Positions 56,401-63,745 of a DNA stretch of 64,000 bases are shown one piece after another. The notes under the pieces were generated by a model. It saw only the letters and a list, made by a program, of their open reading frames with translations. It did not search any database and was not told the DNA's origin. The translations under genes were made by a program, and so were the position numbers. Origin of the DNA: Ancylobacter polymorphus (GTDB taxonomy: Bacteria; Pseudomonadota; Alphaproteobacteria; Rhizobiales; Xanthobacteraceae); contig NZ_JAUSUI010000002.1 in NCBI RefSeq assembly GCF_030813495.1, forward strand, positions 496,001 to 560,000. Direction: 5' to 3'. Positions within the stretch are counted from its first letter, which is position 1. Each line of letters opens with the position of its first letter.

Positions 56401-56868
56401 AATGTGATGCTGGGCTATCTCCGCGCGGAGAAGCCCGGCGTGATCGAGCCGCCGGAGCATGGCTGGTACGACACCGGCGACATCGTCAGCTTTGACGAGG
56501 AAGGCTTCGTCGCCATTCGCGGCCGGGTGAAGCGCTTCGCCAAGATTGCCGGCGAGATGATCTCGCTCGCCGCCATCGACGCCATGGTGGCGACACTGCG
56601 GCCCGATGCCGAGCATGTCGCCGTGGCGGTGCCGGATGCGCGGCGGGGTGAGCGCATCATCCTCATGACCACGGCGCCCGACCTCACCCGCGCCGCGCTT
56701 CAGGCCTATGGCCGCGAGCGGGCGGTGACCGAGCTGATGATCCCGGCGGAAATCCTGCGCATGGACGTGTTGCCGCTGCTCGGTTCGGGCAAGGTGGACT
56801 TCACCAAGGCGCGCGGCATCGCGCTGGAAATGCTCGCCGCCCGCGCGCCGGCCGGAGACGGGGCATGA
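53461..56868 (+). CDS. Aas-like fusion: MFS + PlsC acyltransferase + acyl-ACP/CoA ligase
   Basis: Three domains are joined in 1135 residues. An LplT-like MFS transporter (1-400, FAAFNDNFVKNAMALLILYGI, KYGILPDHL) comes first. It is followed by a 1-acyl-glycerol-phosphate acyltransferase (about 430-620, INHVSFLDAPL with the HX4D site, and IFPEGRITVTG). An AMP-forming ligase follows (650-1130, FVLFTSGSEGTPKGVVLSHRNI, YGVTECAPVLAVN, GWYDTGDIVSFDEEGFV). Together they could import lysophospholipid and re-acylate it with an activated fatty acid, that is, membrane lipid repair. A TetR gene overlaps the 3' end by 4 bases. Confidence 0.92.
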   Translation: MFTRLMTARRFAPLFWCQFFAAFNDNFVKNAMALLILYGIAHVNGGALVTLAGGVFILPFFLFSSLGGQLADRYDKSLIARRVKFAEIWIVLIASAGFVIQSIPLLFVGLFLMGTLSALFGPVKYGILPDHLAKDELVSGNALIEMATFAAILGGTVGGALAFTHTGEWAVAGFTFVLAVIAWLSARAIPPTLAGAPDLKIDPNIWRSTMTLLADIRAETPIWRGALIVSWFWLVGGVVLSLLPTLVKDNIGGLESVVTLFLVLFTIGVAIGSTLAAKLSEGRILLALVPAAGLLMGVFALDLALLMGTLAPAAQPIGWYDFLTSGAGVHAAIGLIGLAAAGGAFVVPTFAFVQAAAGEDRRARVIAGNNVLNAAFMVAGAVIVAALQFAGFTAPALLGLIGAASLVVAILAGRAFQGQVLRDLIKLVFRVLFRVEVTGAEHLKAAGPGSVIAINHVSFLDAPLIMALLDNDPVFAVDRAIAEAWWVKPFLKLVRAFPLDPTKPMATRDLIRQVQQGEQLVIFPEGRITVTGSIMKIYDGSALIADKADAPVVPVRIEGLEQTYFSRLDGHQTRKRLFPKVRVTILPPRKLKVDKELFGRKRRRAAGAALYDVMSDLVFETSHTNVTIYQAVEDAAVRLGMKRIVLEDPLGTILSYRKLLLGAKILGDKLARETAPGEKVGVLLPNAAGIAVVLMGLSRHGRVPVMLNYTAGATNLVIACKAAQVKLVVASRAFIEKARLEAEVAELEKHVRVLMSEDIRASVTTPDKIRAMLPLPAPKPAHPDDPAFVLFTSGSEGTPKGVVLSHRNILTNVAQVAARIDFSPADIMFNVLPVFHSFGLTGGLVLPMVSGLKTYLYPSPLHYRIIPELVYATNATAIVGTDTFLMGYARTANPYDFRSLRFVVAGAEPVKAETRRVWMEKFGHRILEGYGVTECAPVLAVNTPMFNRVGTVGRMLPGIHHRLETMAGIEEGGRLQVRGPNVMLGYLRAEKPGVIEPPEHGWYDTGDIVSFDEEGFVAIRGRVKRFAKIAGEMISLAAIDAMVATLRPDAEHVAVAVPDARRGERIILMTTAPDLTRAALQAYGRERAVTELMIPAEILRMDVLPLLGSGKVDFTKARGIALEMLAARAPAGDGA

Positions 56869-57500
56869 GGGCGGCCCCCGCCCGGCGCGGGCGCGAGGGC
56901 GGGGCGGCCCGCGCGCGGGGACCCGACCCGCGGGCGCGGGGCGCCGATACGCGCGCGCGCATCGAGGCGGTGGCGCTGGAACTCTTCGCGCAGAAGGGCG
57001 TCGCCGGCACCTCGGTGCGCGACATCGCGCTCGGCGTCGGGGTGAGCGAGGGGGCGCTCTACCGCCATTTCCCCTCCAAGGAGCAATTGGCGCGCGAGCT
57101 GTTCCTCACCCGCTATGCCGGGCTTGCGGCGCAAATCTGCCAGCTCGACGCCGCCGAGCCGCAGCTGGAGCCGAAGCTGCGGGCGGTGGTGCGGCTGGCC
57201 TGCGGCCTGTTCGACGCCGAGCCGGCGCTGTTCGCCTATCTGCTCATCCACCAGCACGAGCATCTCGGCACCGTGCCGGATGCGCCGGACGCGAATGTGG
57301 TGGAGGCGGTGGCGCAGATGCTGCGCGGCGCCGGGGTGCCGCCCGCGCGCGTCACACTGGCCAGCGCCATGGCGCTCGGCTGCGTGGTGCAGCCGGCGGT
57401 GTTCGCGCTCTATGGCCGGATCGAAGGGCCGCTGGCGGCGCAGGCGGAGGCGATCGCGGCGGCGGTGCTGGGCGTGGTGGAACGGGCGAAGGCGGGATAG
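56865..57500 (+). CDS. TetR-family transcriptional regulator
   Basis: An Arg/Gly-rich N-terminal tail is followed by the TetR helix-turn-helix (TRARIEAVALELFAQKGVAGTSVRDIALGVGVSEGALYRHFPSKEQLARELF) and an all-helical ligand-binding domain of about 130 residues. It overlaps the aas-like gene by 4 bases, so it is co-translated with it. The natural guess is that it represses the operon through the palindrome at 53420 and senses a fatty acid, acyl-CoA or lysolipid; the ligand is inference. Confidence 0.9.
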   Translation: MRAAPARRGREGGAARARGPDPRARGADTRARIEAVALELFAQKGVAGTSVRDIALGVGVSEGALYRHFPSKEQLARELFLTRYAGLAAQICQLDAAEPQLEPKLRAVVRLACGLFDAEPALFAYLLIHQHEHLGTVPDAPDANVVEAVAQMLRGAGVPPARVTLASAMALGCVVQPAVFALYGRIEGPLAAQAEAIAAAVLGVVERAKAG

Positions 57501-57531
57501 GGCGGCGCGAATGCGGGCCGTTTCAGACGTC

Positions 57532-57626
57532 CGTCATCCCGGACGGTCCGCAGGACCGATCCGGGATCGCGCGCAGGAAGGGCGGGGAGCGATCCCGGCG
57601 CGCGCTTCGCTTGGCCGGAATGACGG
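57532..57626. repeat. Repeat family B, copy 4
   Basis: CGTCATCCCGGACGGTCCGC...GACCGATCCGGGATCG, then GCGATCCCGGCGCGCGC...TTGGCCGGAATGACGG. It lies between the convergent tetR and ybaB genes. Confidence 0.85.
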
Positions 57627-57639
57627 CCAATGGATGGCC

Positions 57640-57756
57640 CGCTCGCCTCACCCCAGCCCTCTCCCCCGTCGGGGAAAGGGGGCGGCGGCGCCCGGCGTCG
57701 AAACGGGCCCTGCCGTTCTTCACCTCACCCCGTCGGGGAGAGGTCGCCGGCCCGTC
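57640..57756. repeat. Two CCCCGTCGGGG hairpin units
   Basis: CTCACCCCAGCCCTCTCCCCC-GTC-GGGGAAAGGGGG and, 60 bases on, CTTCACCTCACCCCGTCGGG-GAGAGG are related GC hairpins, a type common in intergenic DNA of many proteobacteria. They lie immediately downstream of ybaB on the minus strand. Confidence 0.5.
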
Positions 57757-58077
57757 TCAGAACAGCTTCATGCCGGGCGGGATCGGCAGGCCGGCGGTGA
57801 TCGCCTGGGTCTTTTCCTGCACGATGCGCTCGCCCTTGGCGCGGGCATCGGCATGGGCGGCCACGATCAGGTCTTCGAGGATTTCGGCCTCGTCCGGGTT
57901 GAGCAGGCTCGGGTCGATATGGATCGCCTTGAGCGCGCCCTTGGCGGACACCCGCACCGTGACCATGCCGCCGCCGGCGGCGCCCTCGACCTCGATGGCT
58001 TCAAGCTCCGCCTGGAGCTGCTCCATCTTGGACTGCATTTCCTTCACCTTGGACATGATGCCGAGAAGGTCTTTCAT
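57757..58077 (-). CDS. YbaB/EbfC-family nucleoid-associated protein
   Basis: The 106-residue protein begins MKDLLGIMSKVKEMQSKMEQLQAELEAIEVEGAAGGGMVTV, followed by IDPSLLNPDEAEILEDLIVAAHADA and a C-terminal GLPIPPGMKLF tail, all standard for this DNA-binding family. It starts 16 bases after dnaX, the conserved dnaX-ybaB pairing. recR, which usually comes next, is absent; repeats and a convergent tetR follow instead. Confidence 0.95.
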   Translation of the reverse strand: MKDLLGIMSKVKEMQSKMEQLQAELEAIEVEGAAGGGMVTVRVSAKGALKAIHIDPSLLNPDEAEILEDLIVAAHADARAKGERIVQEKTQAITAGLPIPPGMKLF

Positions 58078-58093
58078 CGGGAAACTCCTGTCA

Positions 58094-60058
58094 TCAGAAT
58101 TCGATCTCGTCATCCGCGCCCGGCCCGTCGTCGCGGGCGGCCATCAGATCGGCGTCGGTCATGTCGGCATCGCCGGTGAAGCTGGCCGGTTCCTCCGGGG
58201 CGAGGGAGCGCACATCGACGATGGTGGCGCCGGGAAAACGCGCCAGCGCCGCCGCCACCAAGGGGTCGGCGCGCACGCCGGTCATCATCGCGTCGCGCTG
58301 GGCGGCGGCCTTCTCGGCCAGTGTCGGCTCGCCCTCTTCACGCGAAAGGGCGACCAGCCAGCGCCGGCCGGTCCATTCCGACAGCTTGGACTGCAGTTCC
58401 TGAATGAGGTTCGGCGCCCCGCCGGGGGCGAGGGCCACTTCCATCTGCCCGTCCTCGAAGGCGACGAGGCGCACGCTGTTTTCCAGCGCGAATTTCAGCT
58501 TGAGGTCGCGCCGGGCGGCGGCGAGGGCCACGAGATCCTCGAAGCTCGCCACGGCGAGGCCGGGCGTGGGCGCGGGTGCCGCTGCGGCCGGGCGCGGCGT
58601 GGCGCGCGAGGCGACGGACAGGTGGCTGGCGGCAGTGGGCGCGGCGGAAGGGGCGTTCGAGGGCGCGGGGAAGCTGCGCGGCGCGGTCGCCGCCATCGCC
58701 GAACCGCCACCGCCCGAACCGCCGCTCATCGCGGTGCCGCCGCCGGAAGGCCGGGCGGCGGGCGCCTCGGGTGCCCCGTCGCGCAGGCGCCGCAGCGCCT
58801 CGTCCGGGGTCGGCAAATCGCTGGCATAGGCGAGGCGCACCAGCACCATCTCCGCCGCCTGCATGGGCTTGGCCGCCTGCTGCACCTCGCCGAGGCCCTT
58901 GGTGAGCATCTGCCAGGCGCGCGAGAGCACCCGCATGGACAGGCCACGGGCGAACTCCCGCCCGCGCAGGCGCTCGGCCTCCACCAGCGCCGCGTCGTCC
59001 GCCGTCTCGGGCAGGATCTTCATCCGGGTGACGAGATGGGTGAATTCGGCGAGATCGGCGATCACCACCGCCGGGTCGGCGCCGGAATCATATTGCTCGC
59101 GCAGTTCGGTCAGCGCCTGCGCGATGTCGCCCTGCATCAGCGCCTCGAACAGGTCGATAACCCGCCCGCGATCGGCGAGGCCGAGCAGGGCGCGCACCTG
59201 CTCGCCATGCACCATGCCCCCCGTCGCCTGGCCGCCGGAATGGGCGATGGCCTGATCGAGCAGCGAGAGCGCGTCGCGCACCGAGCCTTCCGCCGCGCGG
59301 GCGATGAGGCTCAGCGCCTCGGCGTCGATGCCCACCCCTTCCGCCGTGCAGATGCCCTGGAGATGGCGCGCCAGCGTGCCGGCCTCGACCCGGCGCAGAT
59401 CGAAGCGCTGGGTGCGCGAGAGCACCGTGACCGGCACCTTGCGGATTTCGGTGGTGGCGAAGATGAACTTCACATGCTCGGGCGGCTCTTCCAGCGTCTT
59501 CAAGAGGCCGTTGAAGGCCGCCGTGGAGAGCATGTGCACTTCGTCGATGATGAACACCTTGTAGCGCGCCAGCACCGGCTTGTAGCGCGCCGCCTCGATG
59601 ATCTCGCGGATGTCGCCAATGCCGGTATTGGACGCGGCGTCCATTTCCTGCACGTCGACATGCCGGCTTTCGATGATGTCGCGGCAGTGGCGGCCGAGCA
59701 CGGGCATGTCGAGCGTCGGCGCGCCGCCGCCCGCCGGGCCATCGGCCGGCTCGTAATTGAGCGCGCGGGCGAGGATGCGGGCGGTGGTGGTCTTGCCGAC
59801 GCCGCGCACGCCGGTGAGGATATAGGCCTGCGCGATGCGCCCGGAGGCGAAGGCGTTGCCCAGCGTGCGCACCATCGCCTCCTGGCCGATCAGATCGGCG
59901 AAGGTCTGCGGCCGGTATTTGCGGGCGAGCACGCGATAGGGGGCGGCGGCCGCCGCCGGGGCCACGGCCGGCACGTGCGGCGCGGGCCCAAGGTCGAAGG
60001 CCGGCCCGTCATCGCCGGGGTGCGTCAGGTCGGGCATGTCGGGGGTGTCGGCGCTCAT
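58094..60058 (-). CDS. dnaX: DNA polymerase III subunits gamma/tau
   Basis: This is the clamp-loader ATPase. Walker A GVRGVGKTTTARILARAL, Walker B KVFIIDEVHMLSTAAFNGLLKTLEEPPEHVKFIFATTE and sensor VTVLSRTQRFDLRR are all present. The four-Cys zinc module that normally follows Walker A is reduced to a single Cys in the MPVLGRHCRDI segment. A Gly/Ala/Pro-rich linker (about 420-500) precedes the tau-specific C-terminus that binds polymerase. No slippery A-run frameshift site was noted. It has 654 residues. Confidence 0.96.
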   Translation of the reverse strand: MSADTPDMPDLTHPGDDGPAFDLGPAPHVPAVAPAAAAAPYRVLARKYRPQTFADLIGQEAMVRTLGNAFASGRIAQAYILTGVRGVGKTTTARILARALNYEPADGPAGGGAPTLDMPVLGRHCRDIIESRHVDVQEMDAASNTGIGDIREIIEAARYKPVLARYKVFIIDEVHMLSTAAFNGLLKTLEEPPEHVKFIFATTEIRKVPVTVLSRTQRFDLRRVEAGTLARHLQGICTAEGVGIDAEALSLIARAAEGSVRDALSLLDQAIAHSGGQATGGMVHGEQVRALLGLADRGRVIDLFEALMQGDIAQALTELREQYDSGADPAVVIADLAEFTHLVTRMKILPETADDAALVEAERLRGREFARGLSMRVLSRAWQMLTKGLGEVQQAAKPMQAAEMVLVRLAYASDLPTPDEALRRLRDGAPEAPAARPSGGGTAMSGGSGGGGSAMAATAPRSFPAPSNAPSAAPTAASHLSVASRATPRPAAAAPAPTPGLAVASFEDLVALAAARRDLKLKFALENSVRLVAFEDGQMEVALAPGGAPNLIQELQSKLSEWTGRRWLVALSREEGEPTLAEKAAAQRDAMMTGVRADPLVAAALARFPGATIVDVRSLAPEEPASFTGDADMTDADLMAARDDGPGADDEIEF

Positions 60059-60181
60059 GGCCCCTTCATAGCATCGCGGGCGGTGCCGGGCACAACGGCG
60101 CAGTGACGCGCGCGGGAAATTTCCGGGGACGGGACGGCCGGCGTGCCGGCCTTTCCCCGCCCGGCAGGCGCGTGCGGCGCG

Positions 60182-62161
60182 CTACAGCCGCCATTTCACC
60201 GCGAGCGAGCCGGTCTGGTTGAGATAGTCGGAGGGGCTCGCCTCAACGTCATAGCGGGCTTCAAAGGTCAGTGTCTCGGAATGGCGGGCCTGAAGGCCGA
60301 GCCCGGCGGTGAACAGCCAGGGCGACAGGTCGGCGCCGGGCGTGACGAAGGGGCTGCCGCCGCCGGCGAAGGCGGCGGTGACGCCGCCGGTGTCGCCGAT
60401 GAGATCATAGCCGACGCTGCCGCGCGCCGTCAGCGCCAGCGTCTCGGTGAGCGCGTAGCGCAGAGCGAGTTCGCCGGAGAGGAAGAGTTCGCGATACGTC
60501 GCGCCGTCCACCGCGAGGCTGAGCGGGCCGGCGCCGGTCTCGCGGTAGTTGTCCGTGTCGACGCCGAGGAAATCCAGCCTTAGCGCCGGCATCAGCGTCA
60601 GCCCCTCGCCGGCCGGCAGGGTGCCGCGCAGCCGCGCGCCGAGCTGCAGCACGCGGCTCTGATAATCGGCCTGCGCCTGCGTGCCCATGAAGCCGATGCT
60701 GCGGGTGGTGTCGGTGTCGACCAGCCCGGCATTGGCCTGCGCGCTGAGGTCGAGCGTCTCCGTCAGGGCGTAGGAACCATAGGCGCCGAGCGTGTAGGCA
60801 TGCAGATTCGCCGTGCCGGTGGCGAGATTGGCCCGCGCGGCGTCGGTGTCGGCGGAAACGCTGGTGGAGGTGAAGGCGAACAGTGCGCCGGCGCGGAACG
60901 GTCCATCGAAATGGCGGTCGACGCCGAAAGCGGCGCCGCCGCCGTCGAAGCTGTAGCCCGGCACGCCGCCGATGGCACCCTGATGGCCGCCGCCGCCGAG
61001 CGGGCGCACCCAGGCCTGGCTGGTCTCCGGCGCCGTGTCCAGCCGGTCGGTCACGACCTGCCCCAGCATGCGCTGGACGTTCGCCGTCGCCTCGGTGGTG
61101 GCGCCGGCCAGAACCGGCAGCGTCTGGCTGATCGCCCCCGACAGAGCGGGGCCGGCGAGATCGTTGAGGGTGAGCGTCACCGGCGCCATGGCGCCGAACA
61201 GCCCGTCCGTGGTGCCGGCGACGGCATAGAGCGTGCGGGCCGCACCGAGGGCGGCGGTGGTGCCGGTCGCCGCCACCGTCTGCGCATAGGGCCGCACCAC
61301 CCTGGCATTGGTGATGTCGCCGGTGAAAATGGCGGAGGAATCATAGGTGCCGAGCAGCATGTGCGCGCTCAATGCGTCGCCCTCGATGCCGCCATAGAGG
61401 CTGGTGAGCTCGCCATTCGTGATGGTGTTGAACAGCACCCGCCCTTCCGGCGTGATCGAGCCGAGCAGGGTGAAGGCGGTGCCGTCCGGGCGCAGCCCCT
61501 CGCCCCAGAAATAGCCGCTCTTGTAGCCGGTGATGATGAAGGTGCCGGGCTGGGTGGTGCCGAAGGCCTCCGGGCTGACGATCCGCCACGGCGTGCCCTG
61601 CGACCACGCCCATTGCGGCGAGAGATTGCTCGGCACCACCTGCGCTTCCGGCGGGGTGAAGACGTCGGGATCATAGGGCAGCATATAGGCCCAGTGGCTC
61701 ACCAGCAGGTCGGTGCCGATGATCATCTGCATTTCCATGCTGATCGTGTCGCCGATCGGCACCATCCGCCCGAGACCGATGGTGCCGGGGCCGCCATCGG
61801 TGGAGGTGAACACCATGGAAATCTGTCCGGCCGGCGTCACCGTGCCCTGAATGGTCAGTTCCGAGGTGGAGACGATGGGGCCGATGGCCAGCGTGCCGGT
61901 GCTGGTGCCGGTGAACACGCCGTCGGTGGAGGTGCCCAGCGCCCACAGCGTCTGGTCGCCGATGGGGAACGGGTTGGCGAAGCTGGTGCTGGGTGCGGCA
62001 TAGGCCAGCATCTGCGGTACGGTCACATACCAGTAGCTGTTGCTGAGGAGCGGGTCCCAGATCGACTGCGCCTGCGCCGCCGGGGAGAGGAGGAGCGCGC
62101 CGATGAGAGCCGCCAGCCCGCCCGTCGCACACGCGCTACGCCGTTCCCTGTCTTCCCGCAC
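60182..62161 (-). CDS. Autotransporter-type outer-membrane protein
   Basis: A signal peptide (CATGGLAALIGALLLSPAAQAQS) is followed by a Thr/Gly/Ser-rich passenger of about 350 residues (SIWDPLLSNSYWYVTVPQMLAYAAP onward), a linker, and a C-terminal autotransporter beta-barrel of about 270 residues starting near QAWVRPLGGGGHQGAIGG and ending YLNQTGSLAVKWRL. The start is taken as the GTG at 62161, which has GGGGAG 6 bases upstream. The longer frame runs back through the SRP RNA and cannot be real. The passenger function is unknown. The gene sits between ffs and dnaX. Confidence 0.82.
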   Translation of the reverse strand: MREDRERRSACATGGLAALIGALLLSPAAQAQSIWDPLLSNSYWYVTVPQMLAYAAPSTSFANPFPIGDQTLWALGTSTDGVFTGTSTGTLAIGPIVSTSELTIQGTVTPAGQISMVFTSTDGGPGTIGLGRMVPIGDTISMEMQMIIGTDLLVSHWAYMLPYDPDVFTPPEAQVVPSNLSPQWAWSQGTPWRIVSPEAFGTTQPGTFIITGYKSGYFWGEGLRPDGTAFTLLGSITPEGRVLFNTITNGELTSLYGGIEGDALSAHMLLGTYDSSAIFTGDITNARVVRPYAQTVAATGTTAALGAARTLYAVAGTTDGLFGAMAPVTLTLNDLAGPALSGAISQTLPVLAGATTEATANVQRMLGQVVTDRLDTAPETSQAWVRPLGGGGHQGAIGGVPGYSFDGGGAAFGVDRHFDGPFRAGALFAFTSTSVSADTDAARANLATGTANLHAYTLGAYGSYALTETLDLSAQANAGLVDTDTTRSIGFMGTQAQADYQSRVLQLGARLRGTLPAGEGLTLMPALRLDFLGVDTDNYRETGAGPLSLAVDGATYRELFLSGELALRYALTETLALTARGSVGYDLIGDTGGVTAAFAGGGSPFVTPGADLSPWLFTAGLGLQARHSETLTFEARYDVEASPSDYLNQTGSLAVKWRL

Positions 62162-62356
62162 GCCGATCTCCCCAAGGTTTCCTTCTGTGGTTCCTCGGCG
62201 CCGAAAATGACGGCGGGCGCGGCAAGGCGCAACCCGGTTGCGGGCGCACTTCACACGTTCGGCGCTATCGAATTTTGGCTGAAGCCGAAGGGTCGCCCGG
62301 CTCCGCGTGCCGGGAAAGAGCGGCTGGCATCTTTCCCGAAGGAGGCGGCGTGGGGT

Positions 62357-62451
62357 GGGAGGCTGGACAGAGACCCGATCCGGGCTCGTTGGGGCTGCTT
62401 CCTTCCGGACCTGACCCGGTTGGCGAGTGGCTCGTCCACCGCCAACCTCCC
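62357..62451 (-). ncRNA. ffs: 4.5S signal recognition particle RNA
   Basis: The SRP core GGTCAGGTCCGGAAGGAAGC (then AGCC) is on the minus strand around 62393-62416, including the GGAA tetraloop and the symmetric and asymmetric internal loops that bind Ffh. Outer arms GGGAGGTTGG (62442-62451) and CCAGCCTCCC (62357-62366) pair to close a rod of about 95 bases, the usual bacterial small SRP RNA. The ends are estimated from this pairing. Confidence 0.93.
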
Positions 62452-62455
62452 GCCG

Positions 62456-62486
62456 CCTATATCGTCCAGATGCGCGGGGGATGCAA
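62456..62486 (-). promoter_or_regulatory. Possible promoter of the SRP RNA
   Basis: On the minus strand, TTGCAT (62481-62486) is followed 17-19 bases later by the overlapping -10 candidates GATATA/TATAGG (62456-62463), ending about 5 bases before the predicted RNA 5' end. Confidence 0.45.
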
Positions 62487-62706
62487 GGGGGCGACGTTTG
62501 TGCGGGCGGCCTGTGTCGGGGCGGGGATTGGGTCTTCGAGGCGAGGCGCCTAGGGCGTCGCTGCGCTGCGGAAAGTGCTCGCTCAAACCGTTGTGACCCC
62601 TGGGGCGTCAAGGTTAATTGAGTGGTCGCGTTGAATATCAGATGTTACCAAGAGGAAGGTATCTGTAGGAGTCGATAGAGCAAGTATCAACCGAAGGAGA
62701 GGTAAG

Positions 62707-63663
62707 TTGCTACGTGCATTCGACGAGAATTCATCTGATTGTCATCATTCGGCGCGGCTCGTTGTGTCATCGTTCGCCAATGCGGGACAAAGCCAGGAGC
62801 GCGCGGCGCGGCGGAGATACGTCACGGCCGCCGGCCTCGCCGCGCTGGTCGCCGCCAGTGCGCTCGCTCTGGACGGCCCGGCCGCGGCGCAAACGGCACC
62901 GCCGGTGAACTCCCCGCCCGAGGTCACGACCTCGGCCGAGGAAGGCTATGCGCCCCAATCCGGCCAGCCGGGCAAGGATGTGGTGTGGGTGCCGACGCCC
63001 GACACGCTGGTCGAGCGCATGCTCGACATGGCCGAGGTGACGCCGCAGGACCACCTCATCGATCTCGGCTCCGGCGACGGGCGCACGGTGATCGCCGCCG
63101 CCCAGCGCGGCCTCACAGCGCATGGCATCGAATATAATCCCGAACTGGTGGAGCTCGCCAAGCGGCGGGCCGAGGCGGCCGGGGTCGCCGACCGCGCCAG
63201 CTTCGAGCAGGCCGACATCTTCGAGACCGATTTCAGCAAGGCGCAGGTGCTGACCCTGTTCCTGCTGCCCGAACTGAACGAGCGGCTGCGGCCGCAGATT
63301 CTCGACCTCGAACCGGGTACCCGCGTCGTCTCCAACAGCTTCGACATGGGTGACTGGGAGGCCGACCGGGTCGATCGTCTCGACGACAATTGCGCCCGCT
63401 GGTGCACGGCGCTGATGTGGATCGTGCCGGCCAAGGTGGAGGGCGCGTGGCAGCTCGGCGAACAGCCGCTGCGGCTCAAGCAGAGCTACCAGAAGGTCAC
63501 CGGCGACCTCGGCGGCACGCCGATCGAGCAGGGCCGCGTCGTCGGCAAGGAACTGCGCTTCACCGTCGACGGTATCGACTATGTCGGCACGGTGGTCGGC
63601 AACAGCCTGTCCGGCACCGCCTCGGACGGGCCGGTGAAAAACTGGACCGCCATCCGCAGCTAG
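62707..63663 (+). CDS. Exported class I SAM-dependent methyltransferase-like protein
   Basis: The methyltransferase fold is clear: VERMLDMAEVTPQDHLIDLGSGDGRTVIAAAQRGL with SAM motif DLGSGDGR (119-126) and acidic Glu142 (GIEYNPELVELAKRRA). It is preceded by a basic region (ARRRYVT, 34-40), a hydrophobic core (41-56) and an AAAQ cleavage-like site, i.e. a Sec or Tat-like signal. A C-terminal 100-residue domain (KQSYQKVTGDLGGTPIEQGRVVGKELRFTVDG) is beta-rich. Translation most likely starts at the TTG at 62707, preceded by AAGGAGAGG. Substrate unknown. Confidence 0.78.
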   Translation: MLRAFDENSSDCHHSARLVVSSFANAGQSQERAARRRYVTAAGLAALVAASALALDGPAAAQTAPPVNSPPEVTTSAEEGYAPQSGQPGKDVVWVPTPDTLVERMLDMAEVTPQDHLIDLGSGDGRTVIAAAQRGLTAHGIEYNPELVELAKRRAEAAGVADRASFEQADIFETDFSKAQVLTLFLLPELNERLRPQILDLEPGTRVVSNSFDMGDWEADRVDRLDDNCARWCTALMWIVPAKVEGAWQLGEQPLRLKQSYQKVTGDLGGTPIEQGRVVGKELRFTVDGIDYVGTVVGNSLSGTASDGPVKNWTAIRS

Positions 63664-63745
63664 ACCCTGCGCGCGAGTGTCGCCCCGGCCCGCGCCGCCG
63701 GCCGGGCGCCGCGCCCGCGCCATCCCTTCCGACATGGAGAGCCCC

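Noticed and set aside
57611-60106. 831-residue frame antisense to dnaX
   Set aside because: Low-complexity Arg/Gly/His shadow of dnaX and ybaB with no recognisable domain.
62162-62611. N-terminal 150-residue extension of the autotransporter
   Set aside because: It runs through the SRP RNA, is Arg/Pro-rich, and a GTG with a good ribosome site stands directly before the signal peptide.
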